Assembly: GCA_005116945.1 (NCBI GenBank) | Contig: SWDH01000044.1 | Span: forward strand, 1-33,426 | Direction of reading: 5' to 3' | DNA: 33,426 bases | Origin: Nitrospira sp. | GTDB taxonomy: Bacteria; Nitrospirota; Nitrospiria; Nitrospirales; Nitrospiraceae | Shown here: piece by piece, positions 23,758-32,702 of the stretch | How positions within the stretch are numbered: position 1 is the first letter of the stretch | Layout: every line of letters starts with the position of its first letter | Made by a program: the position numbers and the translations under genes | Notes under the pieces: model-generated | Databases searched by the model: none | What the model saw: the letters and a program-made list of their open reading frames with translations, nothing else | What the model was told of the DNA's origin: nothing

Positions 23758-25836
23758 CTAGAACCGACCAGATTTGATATCCGAATTGATATTACCACTG
23801 ACCTTGGCTCGAATTGCTGAAGCGTGCGCCTTCATCTTTTCCGCTTCTCCGTTCCGATTTGCTTTCTGGAGAAGCACTGAATAGCTCTCTAGACACTGAG
23901 CAACATCTACAGTTTCTGTTCTCAAAATATGCTGGTAGATTGCGAGCGCCTCTTGATACAAAGGCTCGGCATCTCCAAGACGACCTCGCTCGCGGTATAC
24001 CTCCGCCAGCGTTTGCAGATTGTCTGCGATCACTGGATGGCCAGATCCATACATGTTCTTGTTGATCAACAAGGCTCTTCGTACTTGCGTCTCAGCGTCA
24101 CTCAGTTTACCTTGGACAACATTCACCTTAGCCAGACGATTGAGACTCAGCGCGACATCCGGATGTTCCAAGCCGAACACATCTTCGCGAACCTTCTGGC
24201 TCCACGTCGCCAACTGCACTACGTCCACGAGCCGACCTTGCTTCAGGTATACGTCCGCAAGAATATCAAGAATCCACATTCCATCGGGGTACTTGGTCCC
24301 AAATCGCTTCTCCAGAATCATAGAGGCTCTCTGGGCAAGTCTTTGGGCCTCATCGTAATGACCATAATCATAGGCAATCGTGGCCAAATCACCAAGACTC
24401 CAGGCAAGGTTTGGATGATCGGCGCCTACCGTGGCTTCGAATCGAGAAAAAGCCTCGCGATACATTTGCTCGGCCTCTGCGTATTGACCTTGAATATGCA
24501 GAATTCTTGCGAGAGTCGTACGATCTCCATGGTCTGAACCATCGGATGGAGTAGCCGTTTCGGCAAGTGATACAGAACGCTGAGCTAGTCGTTGAGCCTC
24601 ATCGTAACGCGCTAGGTCATAGTTGAGTTCAGCGAGGTTGTCCAAGCTTGCGGTGAGATCCTTGTGATCGGGCCTCACGGTCTTTTCTCGAAGAGTCAGC
24701 GCTCGCTGGTACAACGATTCCGCTTCTTTGAAATGCGCTTGTCGGTGTGCCAGCCTCCCAAAGATATCGAGCGTGACAGCAATCTCCTGGCTGTCCTGAT
24801 CGGAGGATGTTTCCTTGATTTCCAAAGACCTCTTCGCAAGTGCGCTGACTTTGTCGTACTTTCCCCAGCTGATATACAACTGTGCGAGATTGTCGAGTTC
24901 CCAGGTGAGGTCCGTGGTTCCTTTGTCAAACTCAACCCTTCGCAGTTCAAGAGCCTCTTGATACCTTCTCTCCGCCTGAGAATACTCCGCTTCTCTGTGA
25001 TACACATATGCTAAAGTATCGAGTGTTTCGATTCGTCGCTTGGAAGACGATCCAGCTGACGCCTGTTCCAGCGCTTTTTCCAAGAGCCGTACAGCCTCCG
25101 CGTGCTGCCCTTTCTTTAGCGCTTCGCGCCCCTCTGTGAAATCGTGTCTCCATTGCCAGAACTGCATAATTGAACTGATAAAAGGTGCAAGCGCAATCCC
25201 CGCTCCGAGAACAAACAAAACCGAAAACACAACTCCCTGCTTTATGATCGTGTTCGGGCCAGATAGGTCTTCCAGCTTGGAGAGCTTATTCACGCGCACC
25301 TTTGAAGCTACATTGACAAACGTTGCCTTAACGCTTCTGGACAGCAAGAAATAGGGAATCCAGATGAGACAACTAATGCCGGCAACAATTGTCTGCTTGG
25401 TGAAAATCGGGTTCCCTCCATCTAGCAAAAGCATGTATGGAAATGGAAATGATCGCGTGATGAAAATCCCGAAGGATCGTTCTATTACGAGTGAAAGCAA
25501 GTATGTCAACAGAAAGGCAACGATCATCCTCGGTGCACGTTGTCGCAGCATAAAAAAATCCTGAGTGACCCATAAGAAAAGGTACATCAACAAGGCAATC
25601 TTGCTTGTGAGACTGAAGATAAGGAGCGGTTTGAGAAGAGGGTAATCGCCTGCTATCGCCCAGACGTCTGAGGAGACGAATGTGCCGATCACGTTAATAA
25701 GGATAGTACTCGCAAGGTAAGCAGCTGTGACCAGCCAAAGATACAGCCACCCTCCTATCCTCTTAGGGGCCGAAAACCCTGTTTCAACGCTAGTCATCTT
25801 CGTATCAAGACCCATTCGCCACGCTACTGCCCACAA
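23758..25836 (-). CDS. Membrane DUF2569-like domain fused to kinesin-light-chain-type TPRs
   Basis: 692 residues. Residues about 26-170 hold four hydrophobic helices (30-54, 68-92, 103-122, 148-166) and begin RIGGWLYLWLV, the signature opening of DUF2569 inner-membrane proteins. A fifth helix (200-222) leads to a long array of about ten TPRs (231-680) of the 42-residue kinesin-light-chain spacing, such as GQYAEAEQMYREAFSRFEA and GRLGDAEPLYQEALAIYQH. I infer a membrane-anchored protein-interaction scaffold; topology and partners are unknown. The start is uncertain: TTG at 25836 has GGGGA about 7 nt upstream, while in-frame ATGs at 25815 and 25797 lack one. GC appears lower than in the neighbouring genes, which may mean later acquisition. 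Confidence 0.75.
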   Translation of the reverse strand: MWAVAWRMGLDTKMTSVETGFSAPKRIGGWLYLWLVTAAYLASTILINVIGTFVSSDVWAIAGDYPLLKPLLIFSLTSKIALLMYLFLWVTQDFFMLRQRAPRMIVAFLLTYLLSLVIERSFGIFITRSFPFPYMLLLDGGNPIFTKQTIVAGISCLIWIPYFLLSRSVKATFVNVASKVRVNKLSKLEDLSGPNTIIKQGVVFSVLFVLGAGIALAPFISSIMQFWQWRHDFTEGREALKKGQHAEAVRLLEKALEQASAGSSSKRRIETLDTLAYVYHREAEYSQAERRYQEALELRRVEFDKGTTDLTWELDNLAQLYISWGKYDKVSALAKRSLEIKETSSDQDSQEIAVTLDIFGRLAHRQAHFKEAESLYQRALTLREKTVRPDHKDLTASLDNLAELNYDLARYDEAQRLAQRSVSLAETATPSDGSDHGDRTTLARILHIQGQYAEAEQMYREAFSRFEATVGADHPNLAWSLGDLATIAYDYGHYDEAQRLAQRASMILEKRFGTKYPDGMWILDILADVYLKQGRLVDVVQLATWSQKVREDVFGLEHPDVALSLNRLAKVNVVQGKLSDAETQVRRALLINKNMYGSGHPVIADNLQTLAEVYRERGRLGDAEPLYQEALAIYQHILRTETVDVAQCLESYSVLLQKANRNGEAEKMKAHASAIRAKVSGNINSDIKSGRF

Positions 25837-26277
25837 CCATTTATCCCCAACATCTTCTTAATTCGAATTTGGAACGGGTAACTTTTCAAAGCAAAAGGAT
25901 TTCCCTTCGTCAAACTTGACTTGTCTTGCGACCAAACACTTGGGTGGCCGGCTCATATTCCCGTCCGCTATTGGAATTGTAGGCTTGGGTAACTAGAAGG
26001 CAAGGACTTCTTCTGTTCCGCTCACACCACTACGCGCCTCTTTCTCACCCGCCCCCCACTGGCACGCCGAGACGTGCCCAGGTGAGGGCCTCCAATCCTC
26101 ATTACCTCTCATCAAGTGAGTGGCTGAGGCTGCCCTTTACTGCGCGCATCGAACGAGCACATTCTGATCGTGCGCGTTCTGCGAGCAAGAAGGGCATCTG
26201 GCCGCTCCCCTCCTTCCTCCTGGCAGACGTTTTCCGCATCCTGCTAAGATGCGACCCATAGCCAGGAGCACGCGCTT
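25837..26277. other. Divergent intergenic region
   Basis: About 440 nt between the divergent TPR and dehydrogenase genes. It holds hairpin copy E and otherwise nothing I can name as a gene. AGGAG at 26263-26267 is the ribosome binding site of the dehydrogenase. Confidence 0.4.
26118..26207 (+). repeat. Hairpin repeat, copy E
   Basis: GAGTGGCTGAGGCTGCCCTT pairs with AAGGGCATCTGGCCGCTC. The inner arms TGCGCGCATCGAACGAGCAC and GTGCGCGTTCTGCGAGCA form the shared apex around TTCTGATC. The outer stem is unrelated in sequence to copies A/B and D but fully self-complementary apart from a few mismatches. Confidence 0.85.
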
Positions 26278-27243
26278 GTGACCGACAGACGTCCCACCCT
26301 GTATCTTTCACGTCTTCTCCCCGAACCCGTTATGGTCATCGTGCGGGAGCGATTTCGGCTGGTACAGGAACCACTCGACATATTGCCGGCTCCATCAGCG
26401 CTGCGTGAGGGGCTTTGCCAAGCCGATGCCGCGATCGTCACCCTGGGTGATTGCATCGACGCCGAAACAATTCACGCAGCCACTCGACTGAAAATTCTCG
26501 CGAACTATGCCGTCGGATATAACAACATCGACCTTGCCTCCGCGCGACAGCGTGGACTGATCGTCACCAACACACCGGACGTCTTGACGGATGCCACCGC
26601 CGATCTGACCTGGGCTCTGCTCCTGGCGACGGCACGCCGTGTTGTTGAAGGGGATTCCCTTGTTCGGTCCGGCCGTTGGACCGGGTGGAGTCCCACACAA
26701 CTTTTAGGGGCGGAAGTCTCCGGCAAGACCTTGGGAATTATCGGCATGGGACGGATTGGACAAGCGGTAGCTCAGCGCGCTGTAGGATTTCGCATGCCGG
26801 TACGCTACCACTCACGCCAACCGATTGCCCCTTCGTCTCTCCCTTGCGAGTGGGAGTATCGATCGTTGCAAGAACTCTTGAGTGAGGCCGATATCGTGAC
26901 AATCCATGTACCTCTCACCCCGGCCACCCATCATCTGATTGGCACGAGGGAATTGGCTTGGATGCGCCCCACCGCCTTCCTCATCAATACGGCTCGTGGC
27001 CCGATTATCGATGAAGGAGCGTTAGTCGACGCCCTTAAGACCGGAGTCATCGCCGGGGCGGGACTCGACGTGTATGAGCAGGAACCGGCTATTCACAGCG
27101 CGCTGGCACAGCTCAAGCAAACGGTGTTGCTCCCTCATCTGGGCTCTGCCACGTTACATGCGCGGACGCAGATGGGATTGGTGTGTGTGGACAATATTCA
27201 AGCGGTGCTGGGCGGGCGTCCTGCTCCCAATAAAATCCCATAG
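26278..27243 (+). CDS. D-2-hydroxyacid dehydrogenase (glyoxylate/hydroxypyruvate reductase-like)
   Basis: 321 residues, the usual size of the D-isomer 2-hydroxyacid dehydrogenases. It is a cytoplasmic NAD(P)H enzyme interconverting 2-keto and D-2-hydroxy acids, closest in pattern to glycerate dehydrogenase/glyoxylate reductases. Evidence: LANYAVGYNNID (74-85), the nucleotide-binding GMGRIG (156-161), catalytic Arg240 in LINTARGPIIDE, Glu269 in LDVYEQEP and His287 in LLPHLGSAT. The residues after the Rossmann beta-2 strand are YHSRQP; an Arg here often goes with NADPH preference. The start is GTG at 26278 with AGGAG 10 nt upstream. It is a single-gene unit, and the neighbours on both sides face the other strand. 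The exact substrate is not decided. Confidence 0.93.
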   Translation: MTDRRPTLYLSRLLPEPVMVIVRERFRLVQEPLDILPAPSALREGLCQADAAIVTLGDCIDAETIHAATRLKILANYAVGYNNIDLASARQRGLIVTNTPDVLTDATADLTWALLLATARRVVEGDSLVRSGRWTGWSPTQLLGAEVSGKTLGIIGMGRIGQAVAQRAVGFRMPVRYHSRQPIAPSSLPCEWEYRSLQELLSEADIVTIHVPLTPATHHLIGTRELAWMRPTAFLINTARGPIIDEGALVDALKTGVIAGAGLDVYEQEPAIHSALAQLKQTVLLPHLGSATLHARTQMGLVCVDNIQAVLGGRPAPNKIP

Positions 27244-27297
27244 CAGCGGCAAAAAACTTGAGGCAAGGAGAATACGCGTGACTGTTTCTAGGGCGGA

Positions 27298-29574
27298 CTA
27301 GTTGGCGTAGCGAAACGCAGCTGCAGGCTGAGCTGGCCCCCTGCGTGTGAGGACTGAGTCGAGTCGTTGCGGCACATCGTGGAAAGTCGGAATCGATCCG
27401 TATATTTCAGCCGCCTGACTCCACTGTTCTTGAGTTTCGTAGAGCAAGCCAAGTTCGTAACGAATGGCTTGGGCCTTGGCTCCTTGGCACTTCGGATCTT
27501 GCAACAGCAGTTCAAGTTGCGCACTAGCGGACTGGCATTCTCCCTGCTCTTTCAAACATATTGCGATCATCAGACAAGAATCCGCGAAAAATTCATGGCT
27601 CTTCATCGATAAGGAGAATTCTTCCCTCGCCTCGTCCAGCAATCCCATATTCTTGTACGCGACGCCCAGTGTGTAGTGTGTTTCAGCGTCAATCGTGTTC
27701 CCTGATGGAGCTGAAACCGATTTCTCGACGGCAGGCGCCGGAGCTTGGAGCTTTGGCGAAAATGTCGACGCCCATTTGGCGACCAATGGACTGGCCGAGG
27801 CGAGTTCTTTAACCTTGGCATAGAGACCTGCTTGCTGAGCCTGCGTCTCATTCTGTGGCTGAGCCAACAGCAGTTCGAGCGCACGGGAATATTGCAGGGC
27901 CGCACCAGCAGTATCGCCTTTGGCTTCAAGCAGGGAGCCGAACAACTCTCGAGCCTCGGCATGGTCCGGCTGCGCCGTGACCAAGTGACTCAGCCATTCT
28001 TCAGCCTCAGCTTGCTGCCCAGCAGCCATATAAGTCCGAAACTGCTCGCCCATCGAGAACAGAACAGACGAGTCTGTCGCTTCTGACAATGATGCCCCGG
28101 GCTCGTCCGGTTCGGGACTCGATACATTAGACTCGTGGTCCTGCGCAATGGGTTCCGGTTCTGCAAACTCGGGTGGCTCCAAGTGGGCTAGCACAGGCTC
28201 CTCGTCAACAAGTGAACCATGCCTCTCGTGCCGAGGGATGGCGGTGGAAGTCACATTCCAGGCATCGTCTGGAGCAGCATTGGCTACCGAAAATGTTTCC
28301 GTCGGTTGAGCCTGGCGCGACGGCATGGCGTTGTCCGGAGGCGCAGCGGTCTCGGATCGAGCAGAGGCAAGTGGCTCATCGACAGCCGTGCCATGCATAA
28401 GAGCAGACAGCCTCTTCACGGTCGGGCTATCCGGCGCCAGCTCGACGACCTTCTGGAATAATTCCTCATGCAACGTCGGCATCCCGGGCTCAGGATGTTC
28501 GAGCAACAGCTCGATGGCCTTTCCATACTGGATCACCGCGTTGGCAGCGTCGCCTTTCTCTTCGTGGAGCTCTCCGTAGAGTTCAAGTATCGCAACCGAA
28601 TGAGGTTCGACCGCTAAAAAGTCAGTCATCAACGATTCAGCCTTCTCATACTCCTGAGCGCGCAAGGCGGCTCCGGCAAGGTAGCGATACTCCCCAAGCG
28701 CCACCTGTAGATCTCCGCGTTGCAGATGCAACTTTGCGAGTAATTGACAGACATCCGGATTACCAGGCTCTTTGGTCAGCAACTGATTAAGAATGGCCTC
28801 AGCTCCGGCAAACTGCTTGGCTTCAATACGGCGGGTCGCTTCCGAAAGCAGATTGAGCGGCTCGCCACTTTTAGGCATCAAACCCGCTACAGGCTGGGCA
28901 GATCCAGGCTTGGCTGCAGGGTTAGAACTCCCTTCAGTCTTTTTAAAATATTCTATAAACTGGAGCGCTTCGCTATTGGCGGGATCGATCCGTAAGACGG
29001 ATTGATACGCATCTTTTGCCTCCGCATGGCGCTGCTGTGCAGACCGTTCACGCCCTAACTGTAAATAGACGGTTGTCGCTTCGTCCTGCTTATTTTCTTG
29101 TATACACAATTCCGCCACTCGTTGCTGGGCATCGAGATTGGACGGATCCAGGCCGACGATTTTCTTGTAGATATCTAACGCCTCTTTGCTTTTCCCCCCT
29201 TTAAGACAATGCTTTCCAAGTGTGAGGTAATCTTGAACCGCACTGCTCAGCAAACCACGTTCCGCATTGAGGTCTCCGAGATGCCGGTACACATCATACC
29301 GTGACGGATCGAGCTTCAAGATCTTCTTGAACGTGGCGATTGCCTTGAGAGTGGCCCCTTCGGCCCGGAACGCATTGGCCGCCTGCAGAAAGGCGGAGAC
29401 CGCATCGTTGGTGGCCTGACGCTTAACGTGTAACTCTCCGATTGAATTGAAGATACTCCCATCTCCCGGCCACTCGCTGGCGAGTTTCTTCCACTCATTG
29501 ATAGCCGCGTCGAACTGCCCTCGTGAGGCGAAGAGCTGTGCACTATGCAACACGTTACCGCGGTCGATCGCCAC
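27298..29574 (-). CDS. Large cytoplasmic TPR protein
   Basis: 758 residues without signal peptide or membrane helix. The N-terminal half (about 5-395) is a run of TPR units, such as RGQFDAAINEWKKLA and LLSSAVQDYLTLGKHCL. An acidic, Pro/Glu/Ser-rich linker of about 100 residues follows, then a second TPR block (about 500-740). The module near residues 330-392 (ELYGELHEEKGD, YGKAIELLLEHP) is repeated near 543-605 (ELFGSLLEAKGD, YSRALELLLAQP), so part of the protein arose by internal duplication. The start is GTG at 29574 with GGAGG 6 nt upstream, which is strong. It is probably an assembly or regulatory scaffold; nothing in the sequence names the partner. It converges with the dehydrogenase gene, 54 nt apart. 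Confidence 0.85.
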   Translation of the reverse strand: MAIDRGNVLHSAQLFASRGQFDAAINEWKKLASEWPGDGSIFNSIGELHVKRQATNDAVSAFLQAANAFRAEGATLKAIATFKKILKLDPSRYDVYRHLGDLNAERGLLSSAVQDYLTLGKHCLKGGKSKEALDIYKKIVGLDPSNLDAQQRVAELCIQENKQDEATTVYLQLGRERSAQQRHAEAKDAYQSVLRIDPANSEALQFIEYFKKTEGSSNPAAKPGSAQPVAGLMPKSGEPLNLLSEATRRIEAKQFAGAEAILNQLLTKEPGNPDVCQLLAKLHLQRGDLQVALGEYRYLAGAALRAQEYEKAESLMTDFLAVEPHSVAILELYGELHEEKGDAANAVIQYGKAIELLLEHPEPGMPTLHEELFQKVVELAPDSPTVKRLSALMHGTAVDEPLASARSETAAPPDNAMPSRQAQPTETFSVANAAPDDAWNVTSTAIPRHERHGSLVDEEPVLAHLEPPEFAEPEPIAQDHESNVSSPEPDEPGASLSEATDSSVLFSMGEQFRTYMAAGQQAEAEEWLSHLVTAQPDHAEARELFGSLLEAKGDTAGAALQYSRALELLLAQPQNETQAQQAGLYAKVKELASASPLVAKWASTFSPKLQAPAPAVEKSVSAPSGNTIDAETHYTLGVAYKNMGLLDEAREEFSLSMKSHEFFADSCLMIAICLKEQGECQSASAQLELLLQDPKCQGAKAQAIRYELGLLYETQEQWSQAAEIYGSIPTFHDVPQRLDSVLTRRGPAQPAAAFRYAN

Positions 29575-29670
29575 GTGACACCTCCGTACCGATCAAACGC
29601 TAACAGTGTCACTACATGTTGTCAACGAAATGAGGCATTTAGGGATGAGGGGGAATCAGCAGAAACACGA

Positions 29671-29698
29671 AGGCCTGCCTCAATACCGAGGCAGGCCT
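29671..29698 (-). terminator. Probable terminator of the cold-shock gene
   Basis: A perfect 11-bp stem: AGGCCTGCCTC (29671-29681), a 6-nt loop and GAGGCAGGCCT (29688-29698). It lies 31 nt beyond the cold-shock stop. On the minus strand the stem is followed by TCGTGTTTCTG, only moderately T-rich, so efficiency is uncertain. Confidence 0.6.
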
Positions 29699-29729
29699 CC
29701 CGATGACACCATGTCATAGAATAACGACG

Positions 29730-29948
29730 TCAGGACTCGGCAATGATCGCCTTCAAAACATTTGACGCCTGAGGCCCTTTTGCGCCTTGCACGACCTCGA
29801 ACTCGACATTTTCGCCCTCTTTCAACGTTTTGAAACCTTCTCCTTGGAGCGCGGAGTAATGCACAAAGACATCGTCCCCGCTCTCAAGACGAATGAACCC
29901 AAACCCCTTGCGATCGTTGAACCACTTGACCGTACCTTTTGCTTTCAC
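29730..29948 (-). CDS. Cold-shock domain protein (CspA family)
   Basis: 72 residues from the GTG at 29948. Small single-stranded RNA/DNA-binding beta-barrel that melts RNA structure and supports translation. The RNP1 motif KGFGFI (14-19) and RNP2 VFVHY (27-31) are intact, preceded by [10 protein letters not shown], and the end SNVLKAI is typical. I chose GTG 29948 because AAGGAG sits 7 nt before it. The longer frame starting at GTG 29975 would place that ribosome binding site inside the gene and add 9 residues foreign to the family. A promoter at 30121-30149 would give a leader of about 165 nt, as in cold-inducible csp mRNAs. Confidence 0.95.
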   Translation of the reverse strand: MKAKGTVKWFNDRKGFGFIRLESGDDVFVHYSALQGEGFKTLKEGENVEFEVVQGAKGPQASNVLKAIIAES

Positions 29949-30120
29949 AACAATACTCCTTTCCTCAACGGCCACGCATAGTTGCGCGGTCGGCCGTAAA
30001 ACTAGGTTGGCTACACACGTGATGACACGAAATAGACAGGAAGAAGAGTAGGCTGACGTGGCGGGTCATTGGAAAAACAACATCGATCACGACACTCATC
30101 TCTGTGACAACTCGCGCAGC

Positions 30121-30149
30121 ATGTATCACGGCATTTCAAATCTTGTCAA
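30121..30149 (-). promoter_or_regulatory. Sigma-70-type promoter for the cold-shock gene
   Basis: On the minus strand a perfect -35 box TTGACA (30149-30144) is followed after 17 nt by ATACAT (30126-30121), a fair -10 box. Transcription would start near 30114, leaving about 165 nt of untranslated leader before the GTG at 29948. The -10 match is imperfect and no experimental start is known. Confidence 0.5.
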
Positions 30150-30242
30150 GCCATTCTTTGGCCACACCTTTGCGCCGGTAAAGTGGACAACCCTCGCCCG
30201 CTCGCCTATAGTGTCAAACGGGCGAGGAGCGTGATTCTTCGA

Positions 30243-31334
30243 ATGTTTCTACGAACGCTGCTAGATCGCTACATTTTCGCCGAACTCCTTTCCCCATTTA
30301 GTGTGAGCCTTGGTGCGCTGTGTTTTGTGATGCTCACGCGGGAACTCCTGCGTTTAGTGGAGTTGCTGGTCTCCAAAGGCGTGGGCATTGTCGCAGTCCT
30401 GCAAGTCTTTGCTCATCTGATGCCGTCGTTCCTCGTGCTCACCCTCCCGATCGCCGGAATCATCGCCTCGATTACCGCCTTCGGACGCCTTTCCTTTGAC
30501 AAAGAATTGGTGGCCATGCAGACGGCAGGGCTGAGCCTTGTGCGATTGGCACGGCCTGTCGCACTCTTTGCCTTACTCGTATTCGGGCTGACCTTGTGGT
30601 TGGCACAATGGGGACAACCCTGGAGTTCCACGAATCTCAAAAAAGTGGCGCTCAATCTCCTGCGCGATCAGCTGGTGTTAGCACTCGATCGGGGAACATT
30701 TAACGAGCCCATCCCCAAGATGATGATCTATGTCCCGGACGGAAACCCCGGAGATGCGATGACTGGAATCTTTGTCTCCGACGAGCGGAATGCGGACGAT
30801 CCTCGTATCATCGTGGCGCAACAGTACGAGGTCATCGTGGATGCGTCTACCGATCAAGTCGCCTTACGCCTCAAGCACGGCGTCATTCATAGCCGTCCGA
30901 ATCAGGCCGATCAATACGAGCACGTGTCATTCGCAAGCTATGACCTGAAACTCCCGCTCAACCAAAGCGGCTACTCTGCCACGGAGGAGCGTCCGTCGTA
31001 CGAGGCCATTATCGCCCAACTGACACAATCCCAATGGCGCGACCCATCCGCCCTCCGACGATTGATGGAGTATTATAAAGACCTAGCCTTCCCAACGGCC
31101 TCACTGGTATTTTGTCTCTTAGGTGTCCCGGTCGGCATTGCCTCGAAACGATCCGGTCGAATCGGTGGATTTGCAGTCGGGGTGTTAGTCGTCATCGTCT
31201 ACTACATGTTGAACATCGCATGCGAGTTTCTGGTCACAACGGCAACCCTGCCGCCCTTTGCCGGAGCCTGGATACCCAACATCACGTTCGCTATCACCAC
31301 CGTCGCGTGGTTTAGCATCATGAGCCGCCGGTAA
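30243..31334 (+). CDS. lptF: LPS export permease LptF
   Basis: 363 residues from the ATG at 30243. Inner-membrane subunit of the LptB2FGC transporter, which pulls lipopolysaccharide from the inner membrane and feeds the periplasmic bridge. Three N-terminal helices (about 16-36, 58-80, 99-121) are followed by a periplasmic beta-jellyroll (about 125-270) and three C-terminal helices (about 285-303, 311-331, 338-359). LTLPIAGIIASITAFGRLSFDKEL and MQTAGLSL are characteristic of the family. GAGGAG at 30222-30227 lies rather far (15 nt) from the ATG. An in-frame GTG at 30183 would add 20 residues, so the start is not certain. lptG follows after 3 bp. Confidence 0.93.
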   Translation: MFLRTLLDRYIFAELLSPFSVSLGALCFVMLTRELLRLVELLVSKGVGIVAVLQVFAHLMPSFLVLTLPIAGIIASITAFGRLSFDKELVAMQTAGLSLVRLARPVALFALLVFGLTLWLAQWGQPWSSTNLKKVALNLLRDQLVLALDRGTFNEPIPKMMIYVPDGNPGDAMTGIFVSDERNADDPRIIVAQQYEVIVDASTDQVALRLKHGVIHSRPNQADQYEHVSFASYDLKLPLNQSGYSATEERPSYEAIIAQLTQSQWRDPSALRRLMEYYKDLAFPTASLVFCLLGVPVGIASKRSGRIGGFAVGVLVVIVYYMLNIACEFLVTTATLPPFAGAWIPNITFAITTVAWFSIMSRR

Positions 31335-31337
31335 CCT

Positions 31338-32429
31338 ATGCCCATTCTCTTCCGCTATTTGCTTCGCGAATACGCCAAAATCTTCACGATGTGCTTTAGC
31401 GGACTCATGACGATTTATCTTGTGATCGATTTCTTTGAAAAAGTTCGCCGTTTCTTGCGCTATGACGCCAGCTGGATCGACGTCCTCACATATTTCCTCC
31501 TGAAAGCCCCTGCGATTTCCTTCCAAATTGCACCGCTGGCCATCCTCATGGCGACACTCCTCACATTTGGCGTACTGTCCAGAGGCCATGAGATCACAGC
31601 CATGCGCAGTTGCGGTATCAGCTTAATCTGGATTACCTCCCCTTTTCTTGTCTTTGCCGTGGGGATGAGCCTCGTCCTCTTGCTCTTCAGTTCTACTATC
31701 ATCCCTTTGGCCGGGAGCAAATCAGAGGAGATCCGGACCACGCGCATCGAGAAAAAGCTGCCTGCTGCAGCCGTGACACTCAAGCAGCCATGGACACGAG
31801 TGGGCGCCGATGGCCTCATGCACGTGACCAGTGTCTCAGTCGGCGGGGAACTGTTGGGTGACGTACGACTCTTTCACTTTACTCCCAACTTCCAACTGAT
31901 CGAGGTGACAGAAGCCGACGAAGCCCGCTATCACGATTCCTCGTGGACCCTGCACCAGGGGCGATACAGACGATTTTCTCTCGATGGAACCATATCGACC
32001 ACCGAATTTGATCGCCAGCCCATCAAGTTAACCCTCATTCCCGATGACTTCACCACGTGGCTCGCCGGCGATTCAGAATTGATGACGTTCCATGATATCC
32101 GGGCCTACTCCAGACGACGACAGCAGCACGGATCTCAGGCGGCGCGGCTCACGACAGACTATTACAGTCGAATCGCGTTCCCCTTCGTCACGATCATCAT
32201 GGTTCTGGTCGGGATTGCATTGAGTCTGCGACGGAGCGGAACCAGAGGGGGCAGCATGGCAATAGGCATTGGGCAGGCGTTGGCCGTCGGCTTCTGCTAT
32301 TGGACGACACACTCTATTGCGATCGCTCTAGGCCGTGGGGGGGTCTTGACGCCTTTTATCGCCGCATGGATGGCAAACATACTCTTTATGAGTTTCGGTC
32401 TGTATCTGATGTTCAAGGTACGGTATTAG
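31338..32429 (+). CDS. lptG: LPS export permease LptG
   Basis: 363 residues. Second transmembrane subunit of the LPS export ABC transporter, paralogous to LptF and with the same layout: three helices (about 14-35, 54-78, 99-121), a periplasmic jellyroll (about 125-265) and three helices (about 275-295, 305-325, 333-355). LAILMATLLTFGVLSRGHEITAMRS, quoted here only as a region (about 71-95), is the coupling-helix segment that contacts the ATPase LptB. The order lptF-lptG with 3 bp between stop and start indicates translational coupling. No strong separate ribosome binding site is present. The lptB, lptC and lptA genes are not in the window. A palindromic repeat starts 1 bp after the stop. Confidence 0.93.
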   Translation: MPILFRYLLREYAKIFTMCFSGLMTIYLVIDFFEKVRRFLRYDASWIDVLTYFLLKAPAISFQIAPLAILMATLLTFGVLSRGHEITAMRSCGISLIWITSPFLVFAVGMSLVLLLFSSTIIPLAGSKSEEIRTTRIEKKLPAAAVTLKQPWTRVGADGLMHVTSVSVGGELLGDVRLFHFTPNFQLIEVTEADEARYHDSSWTLHQGRYRRFSLDGTISTTEFDRQPIKLTLIPDDFTTWLAGDSELMTFHDIRAYSRRRQQHGSQAARLTTDYYSRIAFPFVTIIMVLVGIALSLRRSGTRGGSMAIGIGQALAVGFCYWTTHSIAIALGRGGVLTPFIAAWMANILFMSFGLYLMFKVRY

Positions 32430-32430
32430 A

Positions 32431-32602
32431 TCAGGATGCTGAAAAAGCCCGTCAGCTTCGTTCTCGCATCGCTCAGAGGCTCCAACGTACCTCATGGGTA
32501 CGCCTTCGCCTCTTTGCTTGCTGCGGCCTTGCCTGCGGAACGGCGCGTCCTGGCGCGCCGGGGCTGGGCGGGTGAGAACCGTGGCCTTTTTGAGCATCCT
32601 GC
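32431..32602 (-). repeat. 125-170 nt palindromic repeat, copy 3 (inverted, longer)
   Basis: CAGGATGCTGAAAAAGCCC pairs with GGCCTTTTTGAGCATCCTG. Relative to copies 1 and 2 it is inverted (ACGTACC-TCAT-GGGTACGCC in the centre) and about 45 nt longer. The extra part includes a GC-rich stretch GGCGCGTCCTGGCGCGCC near 32541-32558. It lies directly after lptG and about 100 nt before the fabF-like gene. Confidence 0.85.
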
Positions 32603-32702
32603 ACGATAAAGCGTATGTGAGACATCATCGACTGGCTGGTTGACTGATCTTGGTGCTTCCGGTAAGTAGAAGCGAGAGCGTGACTGAAAGGATTTCAAGA
32701 AG

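Noticed and set aside
351-26207. Integron attC sites or a CRISPR array as an explanation of the hairpins
   Set aside because: attC sites conserve their terminal core sites (GTTRRRY / RYYYAAC), not the apex, and no integrase or cassette array is seen. The copies are kilobases apart, without spacers of uniform length, so they are not a CRISPR array.
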